Origin: Diadophis punctatus similis
Lineage: Eukaryota; Chordata; Lepidosauria; Squamata; Dipsadidae
Length of the DNA: 64,000 bases
Assembly: GCA_023053685.1 (NCBI GenBank)
Contig: JALIGW010000059.1
Span: 434,001-498,000, forward strand
Direction of reading: 5' to 3'
Below are positions 1-12,600 of the stretch, piece after piece. The position numbers and the translations under genes are program-made. The notes under the pieces were generated by a model. The model saw only the letters and a program-made list of their open reading frames with translations. It did no database searches and had not been told where the DNA came from. The stretch's first letter is position 1. Every line of letters begins with the position of its first letter.

Positions 1-1005
1 AGCCAGAAAACTTAACTTTTGACACAGAGCTCAGAAATGAAAAAGAAACAGATATTCCTGTTTCCTAGGGTCTCGAAAGCCGAATTCTCACACCATTTTC
101 AGATCCGAGCATTCCCTGAGGAGTTAGCCAAAGTCGTATTTTAGAATTTGCCTTGGGACTCATTTCAGCGCAAAAACTTTACTTTTGACACAAAGCTCAG
201 AAATGAAAAAGAAACAAATATTCATGCTCCCCAGGGTCTGGAAAGGCAACATCTCACACCATTTTCAGATCCGAGCTTTGCCAGAGTCGTTAGCCCAAGC
301 CGTATCACAGAATTTACGAATTCATCCAGAAAACTTCACTTTTGACACAGAGCTCAAAACTGAAAAAGAAAGAGATATTCCTGTTCCCTAGGGTCTGGAA
401 AGCCGAATTCTCACACCATTTTGAGATCCGAGCTTTCCCTGAGCAGATAGCCCAACCCGTATCATACAATTTACCTTAGGACTCAATTCAGCCCGAAAAC
501 TTCACTATTGACACAGAGCTCAGAAATGAAAAAGAAACAGTTATTCCTGATCCCTAGGGTCTCGAAAACCGAATTCTCACACCATTTTCAGATCCGAGCT
601 TTCCCTGAGGAGTTAGCCCAAGCCGTATCATAGAATTTACCAATTCAGCCCGAAAACTTCACTTTTGACACAGAGCTCAGAAATGAAAAAGAAAGAGTTA
701 TTCCTGTTTCTTAGGGTCTGGAAAGCCAAAATCTCACACCATTTTCAGATCCGAGCTTTCCCTGACGAGTTAGCCAAAGTCGTATTTTAGAATTTGCGTT
801 GGGACTCAATTCAGCCCGAAAACTTCACTTTTGACACAGAGCTCAGAAATGAAAAAGAAAGAGTTATTCCTGTTTCTTAGGGTCTGGAAAACCAAATTCT
901 CACACCATTTTCAGATCCGAGCTTTCCCTGACGAGTTAGCCCAAGGCGTATCTCAGAATTTGCCATAGAACTGAATTCAGCTAGAAAACTTCACTTTTGA
1001 CACAG

Positions 1006-1155
1006 AGCTAAGAAATCAAAAAGAAACACACATTCATGCTCCCCAGGGTCTGGAAAGCCAAAATCTGACACCTTTTTGAGCTTTTCCTGAGGAGTTAGCC
1101 CAAGCCGTATCTTAGAATTTACCAATAAAGCCCGAAAACTTCACTTTTGACACAG
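1006..1155 (+). repeat. Reference deleted monomer (D type, 150 bp)
   Basis: This unit is 150 bp because the 7 bases cagatcc are missing between attttc and gagctttt, giving ctgacacctttttgagc. It also lacks the GATC site that other monomers carry there, and has caaaaagaaacacac in place of the usual tgaaaaagaaac. D-type units recur at ~3.3, 5.2, 7.2, 8.6, 10.3, 12.0, 13.7, 15.3, 18.1, 20.7, 22.6, 25.5, 28.0, 29.9, 32.5, 34.1, 37.85, 40.3, 47.2, 49.7 and 63.8 kb, always in similar HOR contexts. This indicates one deletion event copied by array expansion. Confidence 0.9.
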
Positions 1156-1642
1156 AGCTCAGAAATGAAAAAGAAACAGATATTCCTGTTCCCTAGGGTC
1201 TGTAAAGCGAATTCTCACACCATTTTCAGATCCGAGCTTTCCCTGACGAGTTAGCCCAAGGTGTGTCTCAGAATTTGCCGTAGAACTGAATTCAGCCCGA
1301 AAACTTCACTTTTGACACAGAGCTCAGAAATGAAAAAGAAACACATATTCATGCTCCCCAGGGTGTGAAAACTGAATTCTCACACCATTTTCAGATCCGA
1401 GGTTTCCCTGACTTGTTAGCCAACGTCGTATTTTAGAATTTGCCTTGGGACTCAATTCAGCCCAAAAACTTCACTTTTGACACAGAGCTCAGAAATGAAA
1501 AAGAAACAGTTATTCCTGTTCCCTAGGGTCTCGAAAACCGAATTCTCACACCATTTTCAGATCCGAGCTTTCCCTGAGGAGTTAGCCCAAGCCGTATCAT
1601 AGAATTTACCAATTCAGTCCGAAAACTTCACTTTTGACACAG

Positions 1643-1799
1643 AGCTCAGAAATGAAAAAGAAACAGATATTCCTGTTCCCTAGTGTCTGGAAAGCCGAAT
1701 TCTCACACCATTTTCAGATCCGAGCTTTCCCTCAGGAGTTAGCCCAAGCCATATCACAGAATTTACCAATTCAACTAGAAAACTTCACTTTTGACGCAG
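1643..1799 (+). repeat. Reference short monomer (S type, 157 bp)
   Basis: This is a typical short unit, taken from one AGCTC to the next. It carries the linker form tagaattta-ccaattcag, without the extra 9 bp. In the phase starting at AGCTC: A-rich tract ~13-22, ccctag variant ~36-43 (here ccctagtg), gaattc ~55-60, cagatccgag ~73-82, gcc(g/a)tatca ~106-114, linker from ~124. Here the common catag is cacag, which removes an in-frame TAG and lets a spurious 68-codon frame run through the unit. Confidence 0.95.
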
Positions 1800-2122
1800 A
1801 GCTCAGAAATGAAAAAGAAACAGTTATTCCTGTTCCCTAGGGTCTCGAAAACCGAATTCTCACACCATTTTCAGATCCGAGCTTTCCCTGAGGAGTTAGC
1901 CCAAGCCGTATCATAGAATTTACCAATTCAGTCCGAAAACTTCACTTTTGACACAGAGCTCAGAATTGAAAAAGAAACAGATATTCCTGTTCCCTAGGGT
2001 CTGGAAAGCCTAATTCTCACACCATTTTCATATCCGAGCTTTCCCTGAGGAGTTAGCCAAAGTCTTATTTCAGAATTTACCATAGGACTCAATTCAGCCC
2101 GAAAACTTCACTTTTGACACAG

Positions 2123-2288
2123 AGCTCAGAAACGAAAAAGAAACACATATTCCTGTTCCCCAGGGTCTGGAAAGCCGAATTCTCACACCAGTTTCAGATC
2201 CGAGCTTTCACTGAGGAGTTAGCCCAAGGCGTATCTCAGAATTTGTCATAGAACTGAATTCAGCCCGAAAACTTCACTTTTGACGCAG
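2123..2288 (+). repeat. Reference long monomer (L type, 166 bp)
   Basis: This is a typical long unit. It differs from the short type by 9 extra bases in the linker, where ccaattcag is replaced by forms such as ccttaggactcaattcag or ccatagaactgaattcag. The second form contains the 10-bp palindrome CTGAATTCAG and a second EcoRI site. Long and short units are mixed along the whole window, often alternating: intervals from 28 run 166, 157, 166, 157, 166, 166. Confidence 0.95.
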
Positions 2289-4190
2289 AGCTCAGAAATG
2301 AAAAAGAAACACATATTCCTGTTCTCCAGGGTCTGGAAAGGCAACATCTCACACCATTTTCAGATCCGAGCTTTGTCTGAGTGGTTAGCCCAAGGCGTAT
2401 CTCAGAATTTGCCATAGAACTGAATTCAGCTAGAAAACTTCACTTTTGACAGAGAGCTCAGAAATGAAAAAGAAACACATATTCCTGTTCCCTAGGGTCT
2501 GGAAAGCCGAATTCTCTCACCATTTTGAGATCCGAGCTTTCCCTGAGCAGATAGCCCAACCCGTATCATACAATTTATCTTAGGACTCAATTCAGCCCGA
2601 AAACTTCACTTTTGACACAGAGCTCAGAAATGAAAAAGAAACACATATGCATGCTCTCCAGGGTCTGGAAAGCCAAAATCTCACACCATTTTCAGATCCG
2701 AGGTTTCCCTGAGGAGTTAGCCCAAGCCGTATCATAGAATTTACCAATTCAGCCAGAAAACTTAACTTTTGACACAGAGCTCAGAAATGAAAAAGAAACA
2801 GATATTCCTGTTTCCTAGGGTCTGGAAAGCCGAATTCTCACACCATTTTCAGATCCGAGCATTCCCTGAGCAGATAGCCCAACCCGTATCAAACAATTTA
2901 CCTTAGGACTCAATTCAGCCCGAAAACTTCACTATTGACACAGAGCTCAGAAATGAAAAAGAAACAGTTATTCCTGTTCGCTAGGGTCTGGAAAACCGAA
3001 TTCTCACACCATTTTCAGATCCGAGCTTTCCCTGAGGAGTTAGCCCAAGCCGTATCATAGAATTTACCAATTCAGCCCGAAAACTTCACTATTGACACAG
3101 AGCTCAGAAATGAAAAAGAAACAGTTATTCCTGTTCGCTAGGGTCTGGAAATCCGAATTCTCACACCATTTTCAGATCCGAGCTTTCCCTGAGGAGTTAG
3201 CCCAAGGCGTATCTCAGAATTTGCCATAGAACTGAATTCAGCTAGAAAACTTCACTTTTGACACAGAGCTCAGAAATCAAAAAGAAACACACATTCATGC
3301 TACCCAGGGTCTGGAAAGCCAAAATCTGACACCTTTTTGAGCTTTTCCTGAGGAGTTAGCCCAAGCCGTATCTTAGAATTTACCAATAAAGCCCGAAAAC
3401 TTCACTTTTGACACAGAGCTCAGAAATGAAAAAGAAACAGATATTCCTGTTCCCTAGGGTCTGGAAAGCGAATTCTCACACCATTTTCAGATCCGAGCTT
3501 TCCCTGACTTGTTAGCCAACATCGTATTATAGAATTTGCCTTGGGACTCAATTCAGCCCAAAAACTTCACTTTTGACACAGAGCTCAGAAATGAAAAAGA
3601 AACAGTTATTCCTGTTCTCTAGGGTCTCGAAAACCGAATTCTCACACCATTTTCAGATCCGAGCTTTCCCTGAGGAGTTAGCCCAAGCCGTATCATAGAA
3701 TTTAACTATTCAGCCTGAAAACTTCACTTTTGACACAGAGCTCAGAAATGAAAAAGAAAGAAATATTCCTGTTCTCCAGGGTCTGGAAAGGCAACATCTC
3801 ACACCATTTTCAGATCCGAGCTTTGTCTGAGTGGTTAGCCCAAGCCGTATCACAGAATTTACCAATTCATCCAGAAAACTTCACTTTTGACACAGAGCTC
3901 AAAACTGAAAAAGAAAGAGATATTCCTGTTCCCTAGGGTCTGGAAAGCCGAATTCTCTCACCATTTTGAGATCCGAGCTTTCCCTGAGCAGATAGCCCAA
4001 CCCGTATCATACAATTTACCTTAGGACTCAATTCAGCCCGAAAACTTCACTTTTGACACAGAGCTCAGAAATGAAAAAGAAACACATATGCATGCTCTCC
4101 AGGGTCTGGAAACCAAAATCTCACACCATTTTCAGATCCGAGCTTTCCCTGAGGAGTTAGCCCAAGCCGTATCATAGAATTTACCAATTC

Positions 4191-6187
4191 AGCCAGAAAA
4201 CTTAACTTTTGACACAGAGCTCAGAAATGAAAAAGAAACAGATATTCCTGTTTCCTAGGGTCTCGAAAGCCGAATTCTCACACCATTTTCAGATCCGAGC
4301 ATTCCCTGAGGAGTTAGCCAAAGTCGTATTTTAGAATTTGCCTTGGGACTCATTTCAGCGCAAAAACTTTACTTTTGACACAAAGCTCAGAAATGAAAAA
4401 GAAACAAATATTCATGCTCCCCAGGGTCTGGAAAGGCAACATCTCACACCATTTTCAGATCCGAGCTTTGCCAGAGTGGTTAGCCCAAGCCGTATCACAG
4501 AATTTACGAATTCATCCAGAAAACTTCACTTTTGACACAGAGCTCAAAACTGAAAAAGAAAGAGATATTCCTGTTCCCTAGGGTCTGGAAAGCCGAATTC
4601 TCACACCATTTTGAGATCCGAGCTTTCCCTGAGCAGATAGCCCAACCCGTATCATACAATTTACCTTAGGACTCAATTCAGCCCGAAAACTTCACTATTG
4701 ACACAGAGCTCAGAAATGAAAAAGAAACAGTTATTCCTGATCCCTAGGGTCTCGAAAACCGAATTCTCACACCATTTTCAGATCCGAGCTTTCCCTGAGG
4801 AGTTAGCCCAAGCCGTATCATAGAATTTACCAATTCAGCCCGAAAACTTCACTTTTGACACAGAGCTCAGAAATGAAAAAGAAAGAGTTATTCCTGTTTC
4901 TTAGGGTCTGGAAAGCCAAAATCTCACACCATTTTCAGATCCGAGCTTTCCCTGACGAGTTAGCCAAAGTCGTATTTTAGAATTTGCGTTGGGACTCAAT
5001 TCAGCCCGAAAACTTCACTTTTGACACAGAGCTCAGAAATGAAAAAGAAAGAGTTATTCCTGTTTCTTAGGGTCTGGAAAACCAAATTCTCACACCATTT
5101 TCAGATCCGAGCTTTCCCTGACGAGTTAGCCCAAGGCGTATCTCAGAATTTGCCATAGAACTGAATTCAGCTAGAAAACTTCACTTTTGACACAGAGCTA
5201 AGAAATCAAAAAGAAACACACATTCATGCTCCCCAGGGTCTGGAAAGCCAAAATCTGACACCTTTTTGAGCTTTTCCTGAGGAGTTAGCCCAAGCCGTAT
5301 CTTAGAATTTACCAATAAAGCCCGAAAACTTCACTTTTGACACAGAGCTCAGAAATGAAAAAGAAACAGATATTCCTGTTCCCTAGGGTCTGTAAAGCGA
5401 ATTCTCACACCATTTTCAGATCCGAGCTTTCCCTGACGAGTTAGCCCAAGGTGTGTCTCAGAATTTGCCGTAGAACTGAATTCAGCCCGAAAACTTCACT
5501 TTTGACACAGAGCTCAGAAATGAAAAAGAAACACATATTCATGCTCCCCAGGGTGTGAAAACTGAATTCTCACACCATTTTCAGATCCGAGGTTTCCCTG
5601 ACTTGTTAGCCAACGTCGTATTTTAGAATTTGCCTTGGGACTCAATTCAGCCCAAAAACTTCACTTTTGACACAGAGCTCAGAAATGAAAAAGAAACAGT
5701 TATTCCTGTTCCCTAGGGTCTCGAAAACCGAATTCTCACACCATTTTCAGATCCGAGCTTTCCCTGAGGAGTTAGCCCAAGCCGTATCATAGAATTTACC
5801 AATTCAGTCCGAAAACTTCACTTTTGACACAGAGCTCAGAAATGAAAAAGAAACAGATATTCCTGTTCCCTAGTGTCTGGAAAGCCGAATTCTCACACCA
5901 TTTTCAGATCCGAGCTTTCCCTCAGGAGTTAGCCCAAGCCATATCACAGAATTTACCAATTCAACTAGAAAACTTCACTTTTGACGCAGAGCTCAGAAAT
6001 GAAAAAGAAACAGTTATTCCTGTTCCCTAGGGTCTCGAAAACCGAATTCTCACACCATTTTCAGATCCGAGCTTTCCCTGAGGAGTTAGCCCAAGCCGTA
6101 TCATAGAATTTACCAATTCAGTCCGAAAACTTCACTTTTGACACAGAGCTCAGAATTGAAAAAGAAACAGATATTCCTGTTCCCTAG
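4191..6187 (+). repeat. Second copy of the 1-1997 block (offset 4190)
   Basis: This is near-identical to 1-1997 and preserves even unusual units, such as the D monomer, the tgtaaagcgaattc 1-bp deletion and the cagaattgaaaaag variant. The block therefore moved as a whole. It lies inside super-copy 1. After ~4850 its order also matches ~20310 onward (offset 15460). Confidence 0.85.
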
Positions 6188-8135
6188 AGTCTGGAAAGCC
6201 GAATTCTCACACCATTTTCAAATCCGAGCTTTCCCTGACGAGTTAGCCCAAGGCGTATCTCAGAATTTTCCATAGAACTGAATTCAGCCGAAAACTTTAC
6301 TTTTGACGCAGAGCTCAGAAATGAAAAAGAAACACATATTCCTGTTCCCTAGGGTCTGGAAAGCCGAATTCTCACACCATTTTCAGATCCGAGCTTTCCC
6401 TTAGGAGTTAGCCCAACCCGTATCATAGAATTTACCTTAGGACTCAATTCAGCCCGAAAACATCACTTTTGACACAGAGCTCAGAAATGAAAAAGAAACA
6501 GATATTCCTGTTCCCTAGAGTCTGGAAAGCCGAATTCTCACACCATTTTCAGATCCGAGCTTTCCCTGAGGAGTTAGCCCAACCCGTATTTCAGAATTTG
6601 CCGTAGGACTCAATTCAGCGCAAAAAATTTACTTTTGACACAGAGCTCAGAACTAAAAAAGAAACACATATTCATGCTCCCCAGGGACTGGAAAGCCAAA
6701 ATCTCACACCATTTTCAGATCCGAGCTTTCCCTGACGAGTTGGCCAAAGTCGTATTTTAGAATTTGCGTTGGGACTCAATTCAGCCCGAAAACTTCACTT
6801 TTGACACAGAGCTCAGAAATGAAAAAGAAAGAGTTATTCCTGTTTCTTAGGGTCTGGAAAGCCAAAATCTCACACCATTTTCAGATCCGAGCTTTCCCTG
6901 ACGAGTTAGCCAAAGTCGTATTTTAGAATTTGCGTTGGGACTCAATTCAGCCCGAAAACTTCACTTTTGACACAGAGCTCAGAAATGAAAAAGAAAGAGT
7001 TATTCCTGTTTCTTAGGGTCTGGAAAACCAAATTCTCACACCATTTTCAGATCCGAGCTTTCCCTGACGAGTTAGCCCAAGGCGTATCTCAGAATTTGCC
7101 ATAGAACTGAATTCAGCTAGAAAACTTCACTTTTGACACAGAGCTAAGAAATCAAAAAGAAACACACATTCATGCTCCCCAGGGTCTGGAAAGCCAAAAT
7201 CTGACACCTTTTTGAGCTTTTCCTGAGGAGTTAGCCCAAGCCGTATCTTAGAATTTACCAATAAAGCCCGAAAACTTCACTTTTGACACAGAGCTCAGAA
7301 ATGAAAAAGAAACAGATATTCCTGTTCCCTACGGTCTGGAAAGCGAATTCTCACACCATTTTCAGATCCGAGCTTTCCCTGACGAGTTAGCCCAAGGTGT
7401 GTCTCAGAATTTGCCGTAGAACTGAATTCAGCCCAAAACCTTCACTTTTGACACAGAGCTCAGAAATGAAAAAGAAACACATATTCATGCTCCCCAGGGT
7501 GTGAAAGCTGAATTCTCACACCATTTTCAGATCCGAGCTTTCCCTGACTTGTTAGCCAACGTCGTATTTTAGAATTTGCCTTGGGACTCAATTCAGCCCA
7601 AAAACTTCACTTTTGACACAGAGCTCAGAAATGAAAAAGAAACAGTTATTCCTGTTCCCTAGGGTCTCGAAAACCGAATTCTCACACCATTTTCAGATCC
7701 GAGCTTTCCCTGAGGAGTTAGCCCAAGCCGTATCATAGAATTTACCAATTCAGTCCGAAAACTTCACTTTTGACACAGAGCTCAGAAATGAAAAAGAAAC
7801 AGATATTCCTGTTTCCTAGGGTCTGGAAAACCGAATTCTCACACCATTTTCAGATCCGAGCTTTCCCTGACAAGATAGCCAAAGTCGTATCATATAATTT
7901 ACCAATTCAGCCAGAAAACTTCACTATTGACAGAGAGCTCAGAAATGAAAAAGAAACAGTTATTCCTGTTCCCTAGGGTCTCGAAAACCGAATTCTCACA
8001 CCATTTTCAGATCCGAGCTTTCCCTGACGAGTTAGCCCAAGGCGTATCTCAGAATATTCTATAGAACTGAATTCAACTAGAAAACTTCACTTTTGACGCA
8101 GAGCTCAGAAATGAAAAAGAAACACATATTCCTGA
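5902..8135 (+). repeat. 4779-offset cassette, first copy
   Basis: About 2.23 kb, repeated at 10681-12914 (offset 4779) and again around 28657-30876 (offset 22755). Each copy keeps a distinctive unit with ccctgacaagatagcc followed by catataattt (7866-7900, 12645-12679, 30621-30655) and the downstream cagaatattctatag variant. The match ends near 8135, where copy 1 reads cctgatccctaggg and copy 2 reads cctgttccctaggg. Confidence 0.8.
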
Positions 8136-9664
8136 TCCCTAGGGTCTGGAAAGCCGAATTCTCACACCATTTTCAGATCCGAGCTTTCCCTGAGGAGTTA
8201 GCCCAACCCGTATTTCAGAATTTGCCGTAGGACTCAATTCAGCGCAAAAAATTTACTTTTGACACAGAGCTCAGAACTAAAAAAGAAACACATATTCATG
8301 CTCCCCAGGGACTGGAAAGCCAAAATCTCACACCATTTTCAGATCCGAGCTTTCCCTGACGAGTTGGCCAAAGTCGTATTTTAGAATTTGCGTTGGGACT
8401 CAATTCAGCCCGAAAACTTCACTTTTGACACAGAGCTCAGAAATGAAAAAGAAAGAGTTATTCCTGTTTCTTAGGGTCTGGAAAGCCGAATTCTCACGCC
8501 ATTTTCAGATCCGAGCTTTCCCTGACGAGTTAGCCCAAGGCGTATCTCAGAATTTGCCATAGAACTGAATTCAGCTAGAAAACTTCACTTTTGACACAAA
8601 GCTAAGAAATCAAAAAGAAACACACATTCATGCTCCCCAGGGTCTGGAAAGCCAAAATCTGACACCTTTTTGAGCTTTTCCTGAGGCGTTAGCCCAAGCC
8701 GTATCTTAGAATTTACCAATAAAGCCCGAAAACTTCACTTTTGACACAGAGCTCAGAATTGAAAAAGAAACAGATATTCCTGTTCCCTAGAGTCTGGAAA
8801 GCCGAATTCTCACACCATTTTCAAATCCGAGCTTTCCCTGACGAGTTAGCCCAAGGCGTATCTCAGAATTTTCCATAGAACTGAATTCAGCCGAAAACTT
8901 TACTTTTGACGCAGAGCTCAGAAATGAAAAAGAAACACATATTCCTGTTCCCTAGGGTCCTGTCCTGTTTTGTCACTTTTGACACAGAGCTCAGAAATGA
9001 AAAAGAAACAGATATTCCTGTTCCCTAGGGTCTGGAAAGCCGAATTCTCACACCATTTTCAGATCCGAGCTTTCCCTGAGGAGTTAGCCCAACCCGTATC
9101 ATAGAATTTACCTTAGGACTCAATTCAGCCCGAAAACATCACTTTTGAAACAGAGCTCAGAAATGAAAAAGAAACAGATATTCCTGTTCCCTAGGGTCTC
9201 GAAAACCGAATTCTCACACCATTTTCAGATCCGAGCTTTCCCTGAGGAGTTAGCCCAAGCCGTATCATAGAATTTACCAATTCAGTCCGAAAACTTCACT
9301 TTTGACACAGAGCTCAGAATTGAAAAAGAAACAGATATTCCTGTTCCCTAGAGTCTGGAAAGCCGAATTCTCACACCATTTTCAAATCCGAGCTTTCCCT
9401 GACGAGTTAGCCCAAGGCGTATCTCAGAATTTTCCATAGAACTGAATTCAGCCGAAAACTTTACTTTTGACGCAGAGCTCAGAAATGAAAAAGAAACACA
9501 TATTCCTGTTCCCTAGGGTCTGGAAAGCCGAATTCTCACACCATTTTCAGATCCGAGCTTTCCCTTAGGAGTTAGCCCAACCCGTATCATAGAATTTACC
9601 TTAGGACTCAATTCAGCCCGAAAACATCACTTTTGACACAGAGCTCAGAAATGAAAAAGAAACA
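8136..9664 (+). repeat. Mixed monomers around the filler scar
   Basis: This holds ordinary L, S and D monomers plus the 73-bp truncated unit. A short block recurs on either side of the scar: gaattgaaaaag with ccctagagtc and ttttcaaatccgag occurs near 8757 and again near 9318. The local order differs from the other cassettes, consistent with rearrangement at the break. No gene-like or non-satellite sequence appears apart from the 14-bp filler. Confidence 0.8.
8915..8987 (+). repeat. Truncated 73-bp monomer with non-satellite filler
   Basis: Spacing between AGCTC landmarks drops to 73 bp here. The unit runs normally to cctagggtc (ends 8959). Then 14 bases, ctgtcctgttttgt (8960-8973), match no monomer position well, and satellite resumes at cacttttgac (8974). 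About 98 bp of a 166-bp unit is missing at the join. It is the only monomer this short that I found. The filler resembles scrambled pieces of the nearby tcctgttcc and tcctgtttcc motifs, as short templated fillers at end-joined breaks can. Sequence to the right (8974-9150, including the rare ttttgaaacagag) has an intact counterpart near 31321-31500 without the filler. Confidence 0.85.
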
Positions 9665-12600
9665 GATATTCCTGTTCCCTAGGGTCTGGAAAGCCGAATT
9701 CTCACACCATTTTCAGATCCGAGCTTTCCCTGAGGAGTTAGCCACTGTCGTATTTCAGAATTTGCCGTAGGACTCAATTCAGCGCAAAAAATTTACTTTT
9801 GACACAGAGCTCAGAAATGAAAAAGAAACACATATTCATGCTTCCCAGGGTGTGAAAGCCGAATTCTCACACCATTTTCAGATCCGAGCTTTCCCTGACT
9901 TGTTAGCCAAAGTCGTATTTTAGAATTTGCCTTGGGACTCAATTCAGCCCGAAACCTTCACTTTTGACACAGAAGTCAGAAATGAAAAAGAAACAGATAT
10001 CCCTGTTCCCTAGTGTCTGGAAAGCCGAATTCTTACGCCATTTTCAGATCCGAGCTTTCCCTGAGGATTTAGCCCAAGCCGTATCATAGAATTTACCAAT
10101 TCAGCCAGAAAACTTCACTTTTGACACAGAGCTCAGAAATGAAAAAGAAACAGATATTCCTGTTCCCTAGCGTCTGGAAAGCCTAATTCTCACGCCATTA
10201 TCAGATCCGAGCTTTCCCTGAGGAGTTAGCCCAAGGCGTATCTCAGAATTTGCCATAGAACTGAATTCAGCTAGAAAACTTCACTTTTGACACAGATGTC
10301 AGAAATCAAAAAGAAACACACATTCATGCTCCCCAGGGTCTGGAAAGCCAAAATCTGACGCCATTTTGAGCTTTTCCTGAGGATTTAGCCCAAGCCGTAT
10401 CATAGAATTTACCAATTCAGCCAGAAAACTTCACTTTTGACACAGAGCTCAGAAATGAAAAAGAAACAGATATTCCTGTTCCCTAGGGTCTGGAAAGCGA
10501 ATTCTCACACCATTTTCAGATCCGAGCTTTCCCTGACGAGTTAGCCTAAGGCGTGTCTCAGAATTTGCCGTAGAACTGAATTCAGCTGGAAAACTTCACT
10601 TTTGACACAGAGCTCAGAAATGAAAAAGATACAACTAATTCCTGTTCCCTAGGGTCTGGAAAGCCGAATTCTCACACCATTTTGAGATCCGAGCTTTCCC
10701 TCAGGAGTTAGCCCAAGCCATATCACAGAATTTACCAATTCAACTAGAAAACTTCACTTTTGACGCAGAGCTCAGAAATGAAAAAGAAACAGTTATTCCT
10801 GTTCCCTAGGGTCTCGAAAACCGAATTCTCACACCATTTTCAGATCCGAGCTTTCCCTGAGGAGTTAGCCCAAGCCGTATCATAGAATTTACCAATTCAG
10901 TCCGAAAACTTCACTTTTGACACAGAGCTCAGAATTGAAAAAGAAACAGATATTCCTGTTCCCTAGAGTCTGGAAAGCCGAATTCTCACACCATTTTCAA
11001 ATCCGAGCTTTCCCTGACGAGTTATCCCAAGGCGTATCTCAGAATTTTCCATAGAACTGAATTCAGCCGAAAACTTTACTTTTGACGCAGAGCTCAGAAA
11101 TGAAAAAGAAACACATATTCCTGTTCCCTAGGGTCTGGAAAGCCGAATTCTCACACCATTTTCAGATCCGAGCTTTCCCTTAGGAGTTAGCCCAACCCGT
11201 ATCATAGAATTTACCTTAGGACTCAATTCAGCCCGAAAACATCACTTTTGACACAGAGCTCAGAAATGAAAAAGAAACAGATATTCCTGTTCCCTAGAGT
11301 CTGGAAAGCCGAATTCTCACACCATTTTCAGATCCGAGCTTTCCCTGAGGAGTTAGCCCAACCCGTATTTCAGAATTTGCCGTAGGACTCAATTCAGCGC
11401 AAAAAATTTACTTTTGACACAGAGCTCAGAACTAAAAAAGAAACACATATTCATGCTCCCCAGGGACTGGAAAGCCAAAATCTCACACCATTTTCAGATC
11501 CGAGCTTTCCCTGACGAGTTGGCCAAAGTCGTATTTTAGAATTTGCGTTGGGACTCAATTCAGCCCGAAAACTTCACTTTTGACACAGAGCTCAGAAATG
11601 AAAAAGAAAGAGTTATTCCTGTTTCTTAGGGTCTGGAAAGCCAAAATCTCACACCATTTTCAGATCCGAGCTTTCCCTGACGAGTTAGCCAAAGTCGTAT
11701 TTTAGAATTTGCGTTGGGACTCAATTCAGCCCGAAAACTTCACTTTTGACACAGAGCTCAGAAATGAAAAAGAAAGAGTTATTCCTGTTTCTTAGGGTCT
11801 GGAAAACCAAATTCTCACACCATTTTCAGATCCGAGCTTTCCCTGACGAGTTAGCCCAAGGCGTATCTCAGAATTTGCCATAGAACTGAATTCAGCTAGA
11901 AAACTTCACTTTTGACACAAAGCTAAGAAATCAAAAAGAAACACACATTCATGCTCCCCAGGGTCTGGAAAGCCAAAATCTGACACCTTTTTGAGCTTTT
12001 CCTGAGGAGTTAGCCCAAGCCGTATCTTAGAATTTACCAATAAAGCCCGAAAACTTCACTTTTGACACAGAGCTCAGAAATGAAAAAGAAACAGATATTC
12101 CTGTTCCCTACGGTCTGGAAAGCGAATTCTCACACCATTTTCAGATCCGAGCTTTCCCTGACGAGTTAGCCCAAGGTGTGTCTCAGAATTTGCCGTAGAA
12201 CTGAATTCAGCCCAAAAACTTCACTTTTGACACAGAGCTCAGAAATGAAAAAGAAACACATATTCATGCTCCCCAGGGTGTGAAAGCTGAATTCTCACAC
12301 CATTTTCAGATCCGAGCTTTCCCTGACTTGTTAGCCAACGTCGTATTTTAGAATTTGCCTTGGGACTCAATTCAGCCCAAAAACTTCACTTTTGACACAG
12401 AGCTCAGAAATGAAAAAGAAACAGTTATTCCTGTTCCCTAGGGTCTCGAAAACCGAATTCTCACACCATTTTCAGATCCGAGCTTTCCCTGAGGAGTTAG
12501 CCCAAGCCGTATCATAGAATTTACCAATTCAGTCCGAAAACTTCACTTTTGACACAGAGCTCAGAAATGAAAAAGAAACAGATATTCCTGTTTCCTAGGG

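Larger units (their letters stand above)
1..3154 (+). repeat. Left-edge block of a 4190-bp, 26-monomer duplicated unit
   Basis: Bases 1-1997 recur at 4191-6187 with a constant offset of 4190. One substitution seen is C at 288 versus G at 4478. The match ends at 1998/6188 (cctaggg versus cctagag). The 4190 bp comprise 26 monomers with lengths 166, 157, 166, 157, 166, 166, 150, 165, 165, 157 and so on. The first copy may extend left of the window, so its true start is unknown. From 1998 to 3154 the block is ordinary mixed L and S monomers. Confidence 0.85.

Noticed and set aside
1110..1135. AATAAA polyadenylation signal in D-type linkers (ccaataaagcc)
   Set aside because: A six-base match in a linker variant, copied with the D monomer, with no gene upstream.
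7866..7930. Bacterial-type promoter (ttgaca with tataat)
   Set aside because: ttgaca is in nearly every monomer and tataat is a chance variant (catataattt) in one cassette; spacing is wrong and the context is eukaryotic satellite.
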